From: Rossellomorea aquimaris
Lineage (GTDB): Bacteria; Bacillota; Bacilli; Bacillales; Bacillaceae_B
DNA length: 64,000 bases
Reading direction: 5' to 3'
Assembly (NCBI RefSeq): GCF_020171925.1
Contig: NZ_JAIVAR010000002.1
Coordinates: 701,971-765,970 of the forward strand
Each line of letters starts with the position of its first letter. Within the stretch, counting starts at the first letter, position 1. The notes under the pieces are model-generated. The model ran no database searches and was not told the origin of the DNA. It saw nothing but the letters and a program-made list of their open reading frames with translations. Of this stretch, positions 11,978-20,874 are shown one piece after another. The translations under genes and the position numbers were made by a program.

Positions 11978-13336
11978 ATGAACGAAACCATTCATATCTA
12001 TCACACAAACGATCTTCATAGTCATTTGGAACATTGGTCGAGGATCCGCGATTTCCTGCAAAAAAGGAAAGCATGGCATAGGGGAGCGGGGGAGGATGTA
12101 TATCTCTTCGACATCGGTGACCATGTGGACCGGTGGCATCCTTTCACGGAAGCGACATTGGGGCAAGGAAATGTGCGCTTGTTGAATGAAGCGGGCTATG
12201 ATGCCGTCACGATCGGGAATAATGAAGGCATCACATTGGATTATGATGACCTGGATACGCTGTATGAGGACGCCCGATTCGATGTCATTGTCGGGAATCT
12301 TCTCAACAAGGAAAGAAAGGTACCACGGTGGCTTAAGACGCATCACATGTATGAAACAAAGTCGGGCGTGAAAGTCGCTGTGCTCGGCCTGACCGCGTAT
12401 TTCTCGCCGTTTTACCGTGCGCTGGGTTGGAACATCACCGATCCCCTTGTTGAGTTGAAAAAGCAGGTACAACAACTGAAGAATGAAGCAGACGTTCTGG
12501 TGCTCTTATCCCACTTGGGAATAAGGGACGATGAATTCATTGCAGAGTCTTTCCCTGAAATTGATGCCGTCCTCGGAGCCCATACACACCATATCCTTCA
12601 TGAGGGAAAAGAGATCAATGGCGTCATGCTTGGTGCTGCCGGGAAATACGGAAACTTTGTCGGTCATATGAGGTTAGAGGTAAATCCCGCGACGAAGAAG
12701 GTTGTGGCTAAAAAAGCGCAATTGTATGCGCACGATGAATTGCCGGAGTCAAAGCAGGAGGAACAAGAGCGCTTGAAATGGTTTAAGGAAGGGGAACGAT
12801 TGTTGAGTATCGAGGTAGCAAATCTACCGTCACCTCTCGAGGCAGAATGGTTCAAGCCATCGCCGCTTCCACAGCTTTTATGCGATGCATTGAAGGAGTG
12901 GTGCAATGCAGATTGTTCCTTTCTGAATGCCGGACTCCTTGTGGAAGGGTTGAAGGAAGGGGTAGTCACGAAACACGACCTTCACCGCATCCTTCCGCAT
13001 CCGATCAACCCGTGCTTGATTGAACTTTCCGGGGCTGAATTGAAAGAAATCATCAAACAAACCTTTAATGAAGAATGGCCGCATCTTCAATTGAAGGGCC
13101 TTGGCTTCAGGGGGAAAATCATGGGTGAGTTCGTCTATTCGGACATTGCCTTCGAGGGAAACAAACAAAGGATCTCCATTAAAGGGGAACCGATCGATCC
13201 GAAACAGACTTATAAGCTTGCCATCCCTGATATGTTCACATTCGGGCACTTCTTCCCCGACCTTCAGAGGCTGGAGAAGAAATACTTCATGCCGGAGTTC
13301 CTGAGGGATGTCCTTGCTTCGAAATTGGGTGAGTGA
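11978..13336 (+). CDS. yunD: Metallophosphatase / 5'-nucleotidase-like protein YunD
   Basis: YunD (452 residues) has an N-terminal calcineurin-like phosphoesterase domain with the metal motifs YHTNDLHSH (residues 8-16), FDIGDHVDRW, IGNNEG and LLSHLG...GAHTHH. A C-terminal 5'-nucleotidase domain follows (LLVEGLKEGVVTKHDL, IELSGAELKEII). There is no signal peptide, so unlike secreted UshA-type enzymes it should be cytoplasmic. Its substrate is not known. GGGAG stands before the ATG, and yunC follows closely. Confidence 0.9.
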   Translation: MNETIHIYHTNDLHSHLEHWSRIRDFLQKRKAWHRGAGEDVYLFDIGDHVDRWHPFTEATLGQGNVRLLNEAGYDAVTIGNNEGITLDYDDLDTLYEDARFDVIVGNLLNKERKVPRWLKTHHMYETKSGVKVAVLGLTAYFSPFYRALGWNITDPLVELKKQVQQLKNEADVLVLLSHLGIRDDEFIAESFPEIDAVLGAHTHHILHEGKEINGVMLGAAGKYGNFVGHMRLEVNPATKKVVAKKAQLYAHDELPESKQEEQERLKWFKEGERLLSIEVANLPSPLEAEWFKPSPLPQLLCDALKEWCNADCSFLNAGLLVEGLKEGVVTKHDLHRILPHPINPCLIELSGAELKEIIKQTFNEEWPHLQLKGLGFRGKIMGEFVYSDIAFEGNKQRISIKGEPIDPKQTYKLAIPDMFTFGHFFPDLQRLEKKYFMPEFLRDVLASKLGE

Positions 13337-13393
13337 ATGTTTCACCGTTTCTCCATCATCTTCATACATATGAGATGAGAGGAGCGATGAGGA

Positions 13394-13696
13394 ATGATGA
13401 ATCTATCCCCAATTTCAATTGAAGGACATACCTTCCTTGCTATTTCCGTTGAGTTGCCGAAAACCAACCTGCTCGTTGTGACGAGCGATAAAGGATATAT
13501 CATGTGCGGTGCCCTGGATGTTGCTTTACTGAATGAAAAGTTGAGTGACAGAGGGATCATCGCAGGAAGAGCAGTGGGAGTGAAAACAATCGACCAGCTC
13601 TTGGATGCCCCGCTTGAATCAGTGACATTCGAAGCTGTGAACCGGGGGATCAGCCCAGGGATGATCGGTCGGGATGCATTGCTGAAAATGCTATAG
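13394..13696 (+). CDS. yunC: DUF1805 family protein YunC
   Basis: The 100-residue protein matches the YunC family: VELPKTNLLVVTSDKGYIMCG, ALDVALLNEKLSDRGIIAGRAVGV. Family members are small alpha/beta proteins without known function. It is the last gene of the yun run and is followed at once by a terminator. The start is either of two adjacent ATGs (13394 or 13397). Confidence 0.88.
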   Translation: MMNLSPISIEGHTFLAISVELPKTNLLVVTSDKGYIMCGALDVALLNEKLSDRGIIAGRAVGVKTIDQLLDAPLESVTFEAVNRGISPGMIGRDALLKML

Positions 13697-13704
13697 GAAA
13701 GACC

Positions 13705-13742
13705 CCGAGCCTCTGTGCACATTGTGCATGGAGGCTTTTTTA
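13705..13742 (+). terminator. Terminator of the yunFEDC run
   Basis: GAGCCTCTGTGCAC and GTGCATGGAGGCTT pair around ATT and are followed by T residues. The next 300 bases (13743-14092) hold only a very decayed repeat-like patch near 13820-13900 and AT-rich leader sequence. Confidence 0.9.
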
Positions 13743-14092
13743 TGTTGTGAAAGTGACCCTATCCGACTCGTGGTGGATTAAAGAATAAGTGCTTTTGGAA
13801 GAGAATGAAGCAGGGTCCCACCGAGCACGTGTGGAGGCAACCCAATTGTCCTCAGGAAGCGGCGTTCTGCACGGAATCGGTCTTAATTGGTTATTGAGTC
13901 CGTTTAACGGAGCAGTACCAGCCAAAGGGCCATCTTGCATATACATCCATACTTCAAGGCGTTTGTAAATATTCTTTCGTGAATATTTACATTTTTTTGC
14001 TTGAAATCAGCTTGCAACCGACTTTTTATCCATTATAATGGAGGTACTAGTAAAATATGTCGAAATGTGAAAGAAATACATAGGAGAATTCT

Positions 14093-15205
14093 ATGAGGCT
14101 GATATCAACTAGGGCTTTAAGGCCTGGAATGGTTATGGCGACAACCGTATATAACGTAAGGGGCAATGCGCTGATCCAGAGGAATGTTGCCATTACTGAC
14201 CGGATGATTTACAGACTCCAAGAGCTGAATATTCAGTATGTCTATATTGAAGATTCCCTTTCGGCAGGCATCATGGCGACTGAGACTGTTCCAACCAGGG
14301 TCAGGCAGGAAGCTGTTACAGGAATCGAAGCTGTATTCAGGCGCATCGATGAAACAAAAGTACCCAAAAATCTGGTCGTCCTCGAAGACAGTGCCAGGCA
14401 GCTGAAGAGTATCATTGATGTCGTGTTGAAAGAAATCAAAGGGAATGACGACCTGCTCACGGTATTGACGGATGTATTTACCTACGATTCGTATGTTTTT
14501 CATCATTCATTCAACGTGACTCTCTATACCCTTTCGATCGGGATTGAGCTGAGGTTATCCCCTCGGCAGCTGGAAGAGCTCGGCATTGGTGCGATTCTCC
14601 ATGATGTTGGTAAAATGCTTGTATCGGAAGAAATCCTCATGAAGCCCGGTAAGTTGACGGAAGAGGAGTTCGAGGAAGTACAGAAACATACAGAGCATGG
14701 TTTTGATATCCTTCGGAAGCTACAATCGGTATCCCTCATGGTTGCCCACTGTGCCTATCAGCACCATGAAAGGCTGGACGGATCAGGCTATCCACGCGGT
14801 TTGAAGGGGGATGACATCCATCCATTTGCCAAGATCATTGCTGTGGCGGATGTCTTCGATGCCATGACATCCAACCGGGTATACCGGAAAGCGATGCTGC
14901 CTCATGAAGCACTGGAAATCCTGTTCGCAGGTTCCGGTACTTTATTTGATAAGAATGTGGTCGAAGCATTCAGGCGTTCGGTCGCCATCTATCCAAACGG
15001 GATGGTGGTGGAACTGAATGATGGGAAAAAAGGTATCGTAACCGATCAGAATAAAGGCCTGACCGAAAGACCGGTCATCAGGGTGCTGGAGGACAAAGGG
15101 GAAATGCTTACCTCTCCTTATGAATTGGACATGAAGCATGAACTCGACAAAGTCATCATCGGCTTCGACCCGGATTATGAACCTGAAACCAGTAAAATAA
15201 AATAA
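14093..15205 (+). CDS. HD-GYP domain protein, probable cyclic-di-GMP phosphodiesterase
   Basis: The 370-residue protein has an N-terminal region of about 110 residues resembling the DUF3391-like segment of HD-GYP proteins, then an HD domain with H170-D171 (AILHDVGK). The HD-GYP extension HHERLDGSGYPRGLKGDDI spans residues 224-242. The motifs for metal binding and c-di-GMP hydrolysis appear intact. It has no membrane segment. It is absent from the B. subtilis yun cluster and stands alone between yunC and yunB. Confidence 0.88.
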   Translation: MRLISTRALRPGMVMATTVYNVRGNALIQRNVAITDRMIYRLQELNIQYVYIEDSLSAGIMATETVPTRVRQEAVTGIEAVFRRIDETKVPKNLVVLEDSARQLKSIIDVVLKEIKGNDDLLTVLTDVFTYDSYVFHHSFNVTLYTLSIGIELRLSPRQLEELGIGAILHDVGKMLVSEEILMKPGKLTEEEFEEVQKHTEHGFDILRKLQSVSLMVAHCAYQHHERLDGSGYPRGLKGDDIHPFAKIIAVADVFDAMTSNRVYRKAMLPHEALEILFAGSGTLFDKNVVEAFRRSVAIYPNGMVVELNDGKKGIVTDQNKGLTERPVIRVLEDKGEMLTSPYELDMKHELDKVIIGFDPDYEPETSKIK

Positions 15206-15263
15206 TTTTTTGCGTTAAACCCTCCTTAGAGAGCATAAGAATAGCTTGTAAGGGGGGATTTTT

Positions 15264-16031
15264 TTGTCAAAGTTCAAAACCCATAAACCCCGAAAAGGAG
15301 GACCGCTGCCATTTCGTTATGTGATGATCATCACCATCATATTCTTCATGTTTTCAACAGGAGCGGGTCTTTGGATCATAAACCTGGGCTTGAAGCCGAC
15401 CCTGCTTGCTTATGCAGAGACACAGACAAGCAGAATCGGCACGATGGTCATCAATAAAGCAATCAATAAAAAGGTAGCCGGTTCGATTGAGTTGGAGGAA
15501 ATAACAGAAGAGGTGAAAAATGCAGAAGGGGAGGTGGTCTCTCTCAGCTTCAATACACAGAACATCAACAGGGTCCAGGGGGAAATCACTAATTTAGTTC
15601 AGCTTTATCTGAAAGAAGCAGAAAAAGGGAATATCGAAAATCTGGAATACATCACGGATGTGGAAATCGATGAAGAAGGGACAAAGGCAGACGAAGGCAT
15701 CGTGTACTCGGTCCCGCTTGGTCAGGCAACGAACAACGCCTTGCTCGGGAACTTGGGGCCAAAGGTGCCGATCCGGTTCCATTCAATCGGGGACGTGCGC
15801 TCGGATATCAAGCATACCGTAGAGGAGTTCGGAATAAACAACGCACTCGTAAAGGTCTATGTCACTCTGACCGTCAACGTCCAGATCATCATCCCGTTTG
15901 CCACAAAAACGGAAACCATCAAACAGGACGTATTGATTGCGATGGATACCGTGCATCTTGATGTACCACAATTCTTCAATAACAGCGGAAACGGTCCCTC
16001 TCCTTCAATTGAAATGCCGACGAATCAATAG
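15264..16031 (+). CDS. yunB: Sporulation protein YunB
   Basis: YunB (255 residues) is a mother-cell (SigE-dependent) sporulation protein in B. subtilis. Here a basic N-terminus (KTHKPRKGG) precedes one membrane helix at about residues 18-40, and the rest is probably outside. Family blocks include PTLLAYAETQTSRIGTMVIN and VPIRFHSIGDVRSDI. The start is TTG at 15264 with AGGGGGG upstream; no ATG lies in that frame before residue 20. Confidence 0.9.
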   Translation: MSKFKTHKPRKGGPLPFRYVMIITIIFFMFSTGAGLWIINLGLKPTLLAYAETQTSRIGTMVINKAINKKVAGSIELEEITEEVKNAEGEVVSLSFNTQNINRVQGEITNLVQLYLKEAEKGNIENLEYITDVEIDEEGTKADEGIVYSVPLGQATNNALLGNLGPKVPIRFHSIGDVRSDIKHTVEEFGINNALVKVYVTLTVNVQIIIPFATKTETIKQDVLIAMDTVHLDVPQFFNNSGNGPSPSIEMPTNQ

Positions 16032-16057
16032 TTGGTTTCATGAGGAGATCTTCCAGT

Positions 16058-16160
16058 CGTTGATTGGGACGCCAAACGAAGACTTCTGCAGGGTCATGGA
16101 GTCAGGCTCACCAACGGCGCATGGAAAGGGATGCTTTGCAGAAACGAACAGAGGTAGATG
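16058..16160. repeat. Decayed copy of the 120-bp palindromic repeat
   Basis: GATTGGGACGCCAAACGAAG followed by ACTTCTGCAGG matches the left half of the intact repeat at 49536 with scattered changes. GCATGGAAAGGGATGCTTTG resembles its right half. The palindrome is largely lost. Confidence 0.55.
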
Positions 16161-16195
16161 GAAAAACCTGCACACACCCCTTTCAAAATAATAAG

Positions 16196-16224
16196 TTGTC
16201 AAACGGTCGATAGTTTGATATATT
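16196..16224 (+). promoter_or_regulatory. Promoter of the lysine-riboswitch leader
   Basis: TTGTCA (16196-16201) and TATATT (16219-16224) have a 17-base spacer, starting a leader of roughly 330 bases. Confidence 0.75.
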
Positions 16225-16264
16225 AATAAAGGAAATTTTAATATTATAACCACATCATCAATCC

Positions 16265-16462
16265 GATGGGGTAGAGGTGCAGGGTTCAAGAGTAAGCTGT
16301 TTGAGGATGACAACGAAGAGAACAGACGAAAGGGAACTTTTGCCGAAGCGGATATGCTTGTCAGAAGCATATGTGCTGGGGTTATCTTGAACAAGGGTAA
16401 CACTGTCATTATGGGGGACACTCCATAATGGGGAGCTACAGATCGTGATGGAGCACTTACAT
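16265..16462 (+). ncRNA. Lysine riboswitch (L-box)
   Basis: The leader shows L-box consensus blocks in order: TAGAGGTGC, AAGAGTAAG, ACGAAAGGGAAC, TTTTGCCGAAGC, TGCTGGGGTT, AACACTGTCATTATGG and GGAGCTAC, with the long P2-P4 hairpins between them. A terminator follows at 16471. Ends are approximate. L-boxes control lysine synthesis or uptake genes, which identifies the downstream transporter's likely substrate. Confidence 0.92.
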
Positions 16463-16470
16463 TACTCATT

Positions 16471-16508
16471 AAAGGTAATGATAGGATCCTCTATCATTGC
16501 CTTTTTTT
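16471..16508 (+). terminator. Riboswitch-controlled terminator
   Basis: AAAGGTAATGATAG and CTATCATTGCCTTT form a long stem followed by T residues, 50 bases before the transporter gene. Confidence 0.88.
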
Positions 16509-16561
16509 ATTCCTCTGTCATGCTATGATGGTTCCCCCCTATCAAATAGGAGGAGGACATT

Positions 16562-18124
16562 ATGGAAAACACGATTTACTCTCTCATCCCACCCCTTTTA
16601 GCCATCCTGATGGTTATTTTGACGAGACGCGTATTGCTCTCGCTGGGTGTAGGGATCATCGCTTCAGCACTACTTATCACAAATTTCTCTATCACAGGCA
16701 CATTCAGTAAGATCTGGGAAGCCGTCAAGGGCATCTTTGTCGCCGACGGTGCACTGAATACGTGGAATGTGTACATCATTCTATTCTTATTGATTCTTGG
16801 CGTCATCACTGCATTCGTTAACATTTCAGGCGGAAGCCGCGCATTCGGTGAATGGGCGATGCAACGCGTGAAGACAAGAAGAGGAGCACAGCTACTCGCT
16901 GCTGTATTAGGTATCATTATTTTTATCGATGACTATTTCAATGCGCTTGCGGTCGGTCAGGTATCAAGGCCGATCACGGACCGCCACAAGATTTCACGTG
17001 CTAAACTCGCATATATCATCGATTCTACGTCGGCTCCGGTCTGTGTGGTTTCTCCGGTATCGAGCTGGGGTGCCTACATCATCGGGATCATCGGGTCGAT
17101 CTTGGCTGCTCATAGCATAACGGAATACACGGCATTCTCGGCGTTCATTCAAATGATTCCGATGAATCTGTATGTATGGGCTGCACTATTATTAGTATTG
17201 GTCGTCGCATTCAAAGGGTTCGACTTCGGGAAAATGAAAGAACATGAAGACAGGGCGCTCGCGACAGGTGATCTGTATGACCCGCAAAAGGATATCCCTG
17301 GAGAACTTAAGAATGATCTTCCAATGAGTACAAAAGGGACTGTCGGCGATCTCGCATGGCCGATCATCGCATTGATCGTCGGTACCGTGGGCATGATGCT
17401 CTGGACGGGTACAGAGGCAGTGGGATCCTTCGATCTTCTACCGGTGTTTGAAAACACGGATGTAACAAAATCATTATTATATGGTAGTTTATTCGCACTC
17501 GCGGTTGCACTGATCTTATTCTTCCGTCAAGTAAGCCTGAAAGGTGTGGAAGGCAGTGCAGTGGGTACAGCCATCGTAGAAGGAATTAAATCGATGCTGC
17601 CGGCTGTTTATATCCTTCTCTTCGCCTGGACGATCGTTACATTGATCGACGAACTACAAACAGGAACATATTTGGCAGGCCTTGTTGAAAAATCCAACCT
17701 GCCGATTGAAATGTTGCCAGTCATCATTTTCCTTGTAGCTGGGGTCATGGCATTCTCAACAGGAACATCTTGGGGCTCATTTGGGATCCTGTTACCGATT
17801 GCCGGTGAAATCTCCGCTGCAACCGATGTAACGATTTTACTTCCTGCGATGGCGGCGGTATTGGCTGGTTCAGTATTTGGGGATCACTGTTCACCGATCT
17901 CGGATACAACCATCCTTTCCTCCACAGGTGCAGGAAGCAATCATATCGACCACGTACTCACACAGCTCCCATATGCCATCATTGGTGCATTGGCGGCTAC
18001 AATCGGTTATCTCGTGCTAGGGTTCACAGGAAGCACCCTACTGGGATTACTCGTAGTGATCGTGCTGGTCGTGGGAATTGGATTCATAAAAGGAAAGAGT
18101 TCAGACACAGCAGTTTCAGAATAA
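16562..18124 (+). CDS. NhaC-family transporter, probable lysine transporter
   Basis: The 520-residue protein has about 12 membrane helices and belongs to the NhaC Na+/H+ antiporter superfamily: IIIFIDDYFNALAVGQVSRP, GTSWGSFGILLPIAGE and SVFGDHCSPISDTTILSSTG are hallmark stretches. Comparative genomics by Rodionov and colleagues linked L-box-controlled NhaC-family members (LysW) to lysine uptake. The lysine riboswitch directly upstream therefore makes a Na+-coupled lysine transporter more likely than a plain antiporter. No transport data can be inferred. AGGAGGA precedes the ATG. Confidence 0.85.
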   Translation: MENTIYSLIPPLLAILMVILTRRVLLSLGVGIIASALLITNFSITGTFSKIWEAVKGIFVADGALNTWNVYIILFLLILGVITAFVNISGGSRAFGEWAMQRVKTRRGAQLLAAVLGIIIFIDDYFNALAVGQVSRPITDRHKISRAKLAYIIDSTSAPVCVVSPVSSWGAYIIGIIGSILAAHSITEYTAFSAFIQMIPMNLYVWAALLLVLVVAFKGFDFGKMKEHEDRALATGDLYDPQKDIPGELKNDLPMSTKGTVGDLAWPIIALIVGTVGMMLWTGTEAVGSFDLLPVFENTDVTKSLLYGSLFALAVALILFFRQVSLKGVEGSAVGTAIVEGIKSMLPAVYILLFAWTIVTLIDELQTGTYLAGLVEKSNLPIEMLPVIIFLVAGVMAFSTGTSWGSFGILLPIAGEISAATDVTILLPAMAAVLAGSVFGDHCSPISDTTILSSTGAGSNHIDHVLTQLPYAIIGALAATIGYLVLGFTGSTLLGLLVVIVLVVGIGFIKGKSSDTAVSE

Positions 18125-18157
18125 AGAACATGCTGGATGAATTACCAGAAGCAAATC

Positions 18158-18200
18158 AAAACGCACTGTGTTTCATGATGAAACGACAGTGCGTTTTTTT
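18158..18200 (+). terminator. Terminator of the NhaC-family gene
   Basis: AAACGCACTGTGTTTC pairs with GAAACGACAGTGCGTTT (one-base bulge), followed by a T run. Confidence 0.88.
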
Positions 18201-18328
18201 AGATTTTAGAAACTTAAATAAAAATATGATTCATACGATTGAGTTAATCAAAGGGAAGGTATATGGAATAGAGAATAAGTAAATGTGTTAAAATCAGAAT
18301 AGTCTAAAAATAACCAAGGGGGGATCGT

Positions 18329-18745
18329 ATGTCCTATGAAGAAAATTGTCCTTTTTGTAATCCCAAGGAAGATAAGGACCAAAATATTTTATCCGAAAAC
18401 GAAAGTTGTTACTTGTTACAGCATAATAAGCAACAAGATGTGTTAGAGGGATGTGCTGTAATCGTACCAAAAAAACATCACGCCAATGCCTTTGAGTTAA
18501 CTAAGCAGGAATGGAATGATACATATGAACTCTTACAAAACGCAAAAGAGTATCTAGATAAAGAGTTTTCGCCTGATGGCTATACACTGGGATGGAATGT
18601 AGGTGAAGTTTCCAATCAGTTTATTTTCCACAGTCATTTTCATGTTATCCCAAGATACAACGACGAGCCGTTAGCTGGTAAAGGTGTACGGTACTGGTTA
18701 AAACAGCCTGAAAATAAAAGAGAAAAACTAAAGGTAAGAAATTAG
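18329..18745 (+). CDS. HIT family protein
   Basis: The 138-residue protein carries the histidine triad in FHSHFHVIPRY, with H101, H103 and H105. HIT proteins hydrolyse or transfer nucleotide phosphoramidates and dinucleoside polyphosphates. CPFC at residues 7-10 suggests the zinc site of the branch with N-terminal cysteines. Codon use is more AT-rich than in the flanking yun and yut genes, and it is not part of that conserved cluster, so it may have been acquired. The substrate is unknown. Confidence 0.85.
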   Translation: MSYEENCPFCNPKEDKDQNILSENESCYLLQHNKQQDVLEGCAVIVPKKHHANAFELTKQEWNDTYELLQNAKEYLDKEFSPDGYTLGWNVGEVSNQFIFHSHFHVIPRYNDEPLAGKGVRYWLKQPENKREKLKVRN

Positions 18746-18817
18746 CCATATTCTAAAGGGCCATTTAATGGAGAAAGCATTAAAAATGTAGACAGAGAAG
18801 GGTGTTTTATACTAACT

Positions 18818-18866
18818 AAAAACTGAACCGTTATCCCTTTTAAAAGGCATAACGGTTCAGTTTTTA
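18818..18866. terminator. Near-perfect 48-base palindrome, probable terminator after the HIT gene
   Basis: AAAAACTGAACCGTTATCCC and TTTT continue directly into the reverse complement AAAAGGCATAACGGTTCAG plus TTTTT with one mismatch and no unpaired loop. Flanking A and T runs would allow termination from both sides. Confidence 0.7.
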
Positions 18867-18934
18867 GTTTGAAATCACCTTTCGATTCAGCTCTCTACAG
18901 CGGTGGATCTGAGTATCCAACAATAGGGGAGGCA

Positions 18935-19006
18935 GCCCTGCTTACGGAGTAGCTCAAGTGCTACAGCGGAAAGCGAAGTCTTGCACGGAAATCATTAGCG
19001 GTATTA
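18935..19006. repeat. Decayed copy of the 120-bp palindromic repeat
   Basis: The right part (18967-19006, GCGGAAAGCGAAGTCTTGCA onward) is nearly identical to the right end of the intact copy at 49536-49656. The left half is strongly degraded. It lies in the spacer 18867-19166 before the amine oxidase. Confidence 0.75.
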
Positions 19007-19049
19007 GATAGCCTACACTAAAATTGCCCAAGTTTAGTAAGGTTTTTAT

Positions 19050-19085
19050 GCCCAGCTCCAGTGGCCGCAGCCTTTTAAAAACTTC
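19050..19085 (+). repeat. Fragment of a second repeat family (CTCCAGTGGCCGCAG)
   Basis: CAGCTCCAGTGGCCGCAGCC resembles the left end of the 123-bp hairpin element inserted at 50732 (TAGCTCCAGTGGTCTGC). Only the left end is recognisable here. Confidence 0.45.
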
Positions 19086-19166
19086 CATTAAATAGAAGAT
19101 AGATCTAGCCACACTTCTACCCGTCAACATTTCCTCATATCTATTGGAATAGAGAGGTGAGCTGAT

Positions 19167-20645
19167 GTGAAGGTAAAAGTGATTGGTTACGATGACTTAA
19201 ACTATCCGAATGACTTATTATCCATTGTGAGGGATGGTCTGCCGAAAGCGGAGTATCATCCAAAGCGTGTATTGATCTTAGGGGGAGGGATGTCTGGGCT
19301 GGTTGCGGCATCCTTGCTCAAACAAGCAGGTCATAAAGTGACTATTTTAGAAGGAAATGATCGGATAGGGGGCAGGGTCTATACGGTGCGGGAACCGTTC
19401 ACGTGCGGTAATTACCTTGATTTCGGGGCGATGAGGATTCCTGAAAATCATGAGCTTGTATTTGAATATATCAAAAGATTCAACCTTCCTGTAAATCGCT
19501 TCTTGAATTCCACCCCTCAGGATATGTTGTTTGTAAACAATGTCCTGGTCTCGAAAAAGGAGTATAGAAGGAACCCTGAAATATTGCGCTTCCCCCTCGA
19601 AGGTGAAGAAAAAGGGAAGAACGCCGCCGAGCTTTTCCTTGAAGCGACCCGGCCTTTTTTTGATGTGTATTCCGCCAGCACCTTAGAACAAAAGGATGAG
19701 TTGAAGAAGAAATATTCCAGTTACTCCATGGGCGATTATTTACTTGACAATCCGTTCGGGAAATCACTTTCAGAGAATGCAGTGCGGAAAATTGCCGTCA
19801 TGTTGGGGATCGAGGGTTTCCCGGACTTCTCATTCATTGATATTATAACGGATATCATTTATCCCATATTCAGTGGAAACATTAAATTTTATGAAATAAC
19901 CGGTGGAAATGATCAATTGCCCCGTTCATTTATCAACGGGTTGCAAAAAGAAATCAAGCTTAATCGCAAAGTGGAGAAAATCATCCAGGACGATGGAGGT
20001 GTCTCTGTAAAGACGATGAACCCTGTTACAGGGAAGCAATCTCGATATACTGGGGACTATGCCATCGTAACCATGCCATTCACAGTCCTTCAATTCGTTG
20101 ATATTGTTCCATATGATTCAGTCTCGTTTAAAAAATGGCAGGCAATTAGGGAAGTGAACAATATCCAGGCAGTGAAGATCGGCATTGAGTTTAAAAGCAG
20201 GTTCTGGGAGAAAATGGGCTATGGCAATATAACCAGTGACCTGCCGCTAAAATTCACTTACATCCCTAGCCACGGGATCGGTTCAGACGGACCGGGTGTA
20301 TTATTGGCAAGCTACAGCTGGGGAAGCGATGCTGTATTATGGAATAGCTTATCGGATAAAGAATTGGTTCGACTCGTGTTGAAGGACTTAGCCAAAATCT
20401 ATGGCAACATCGTCTATACAGAATTCCTGCAGGCTGTTTGGTTCAACTGGGGGCAAAACCCATATTCAGCCGGATGTTTCACACTGTTCACCCCCCAGCA
20501 GCAGAAAAACTTTGATGAGTTCACCCGGAAACCGGAAGGAAGGCTACATTTTGCCGGAGAACATACTTCCTCTTTTCATGGCTGGATGGAGGGGGCAGTG
20601 GAATCAGGGATCAGGACAGCATATGAAATCCATCATAGAAAATGA
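19167..20645 (+). CDS. Flavin-containing amine oxidase
   Basis: The 492-residue protein has a dinucleotide-binding motif at residues 38-50 (LGGGMSGLVAASL), then ILEGNDRIGGRVYTVRE and the C-terminal FAD block LHFAGEHTSSFHGWMEGAV. This places it in the monoamine/L-amino acid oxidase family, which oxidatively deaminates amines or amino acids to H2O2 and ammonia. There is no signal peptide. The GTG at 19167 lies behind AGAGAGGTGA. It is not part of the conserved yun/yut cluster and sits between repeat remnants, suggesting insertion. The substrate is unknown. Confidence 0.85.
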   Translation: MKVKVIGYDDLNYPNDLLSIVRDGLPKAEYHPKRVLILGGGMSGLVAASLLKQAGHKVTILEGNDRIGGRVYTVREPFTCGNYLDFGAMRIPENHELVFEYIKRFNLPVNRFLNSTPQDMLFVNNVLVSKKEYRRNPEILRFPLEGEEKGKNAAELFLEATRPFFDVYSASTLEQKDELKKKYSSYSMGDYLLDNPFGKSLSENAVRKIAVMLGIEGFPDFSFIDIITDIIYPIFSGNIKFYEITGGNDQLPRSFINGLQKEIKLNRKVEKIIQDDGGVSVKTMNPVTGKQSRYTGDYAIVTMPFTVLQFVDIVPYDSVSFKKWQAIREVNNIQAVKIGIEFKSRFWEKMGYGNITSDLPLKFTYIPSHGIGSDGPGVLLASYSWGSDAVLWNSLSDKELVRLVLKDLAKIYGNIVYTEFLQAVWFNWGQNPYSAGCFTLFTPQQQKNFDEFTRKPEGRLHFAGEHTSSFHGWMEGAVESGIRTAYEIHHRK

Positions 20646-20763
20646 CGTAGTAAATTTTACTGGTAAATGGAAGTAAATAGTTATATATTTACATGGATTT
20701 TTCTGATAGAGGGAAAATCGAACTATAAAAATAGAAGATGTCCCTAAAATAGAAAAAATAGCT

Positions 20764-20792
20764 TTGACAATTGTCCTAGAACTAGCTATACT
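20764..20792 (+). promoter_or_regulatory. Consensus promoter of the NSS transporter operon
   Basis: TTGACA (20764-20769), a 17-base spacer and TATACT (20787-20792) form a near-perfect SigA promoter. Confidence 0.8.
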
Positions 20793-20824
20793 GACCTTAG
20801 ATTAAATAATCTGAAAATATAAAA

Positions 20825-20855
20825 ATTTCAATTACCTTTTAACTGGTAATTGAAA
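20825..20855 (+). promoter_or_regulatory. Inverted repeat in the NSS transporter leader
   Basis: TTTCAATTACC and GGTAATTGAAA flank an 8-base loop just downstream of the expected transcription start and immediately before the ribosome site. It could be a repressor operator or a leader hairpin masking translation; nothing here decides between them. Confidence 0.5.
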
Positions 20856-20874
20856 AGTTCAGGGGGGAACCAAC

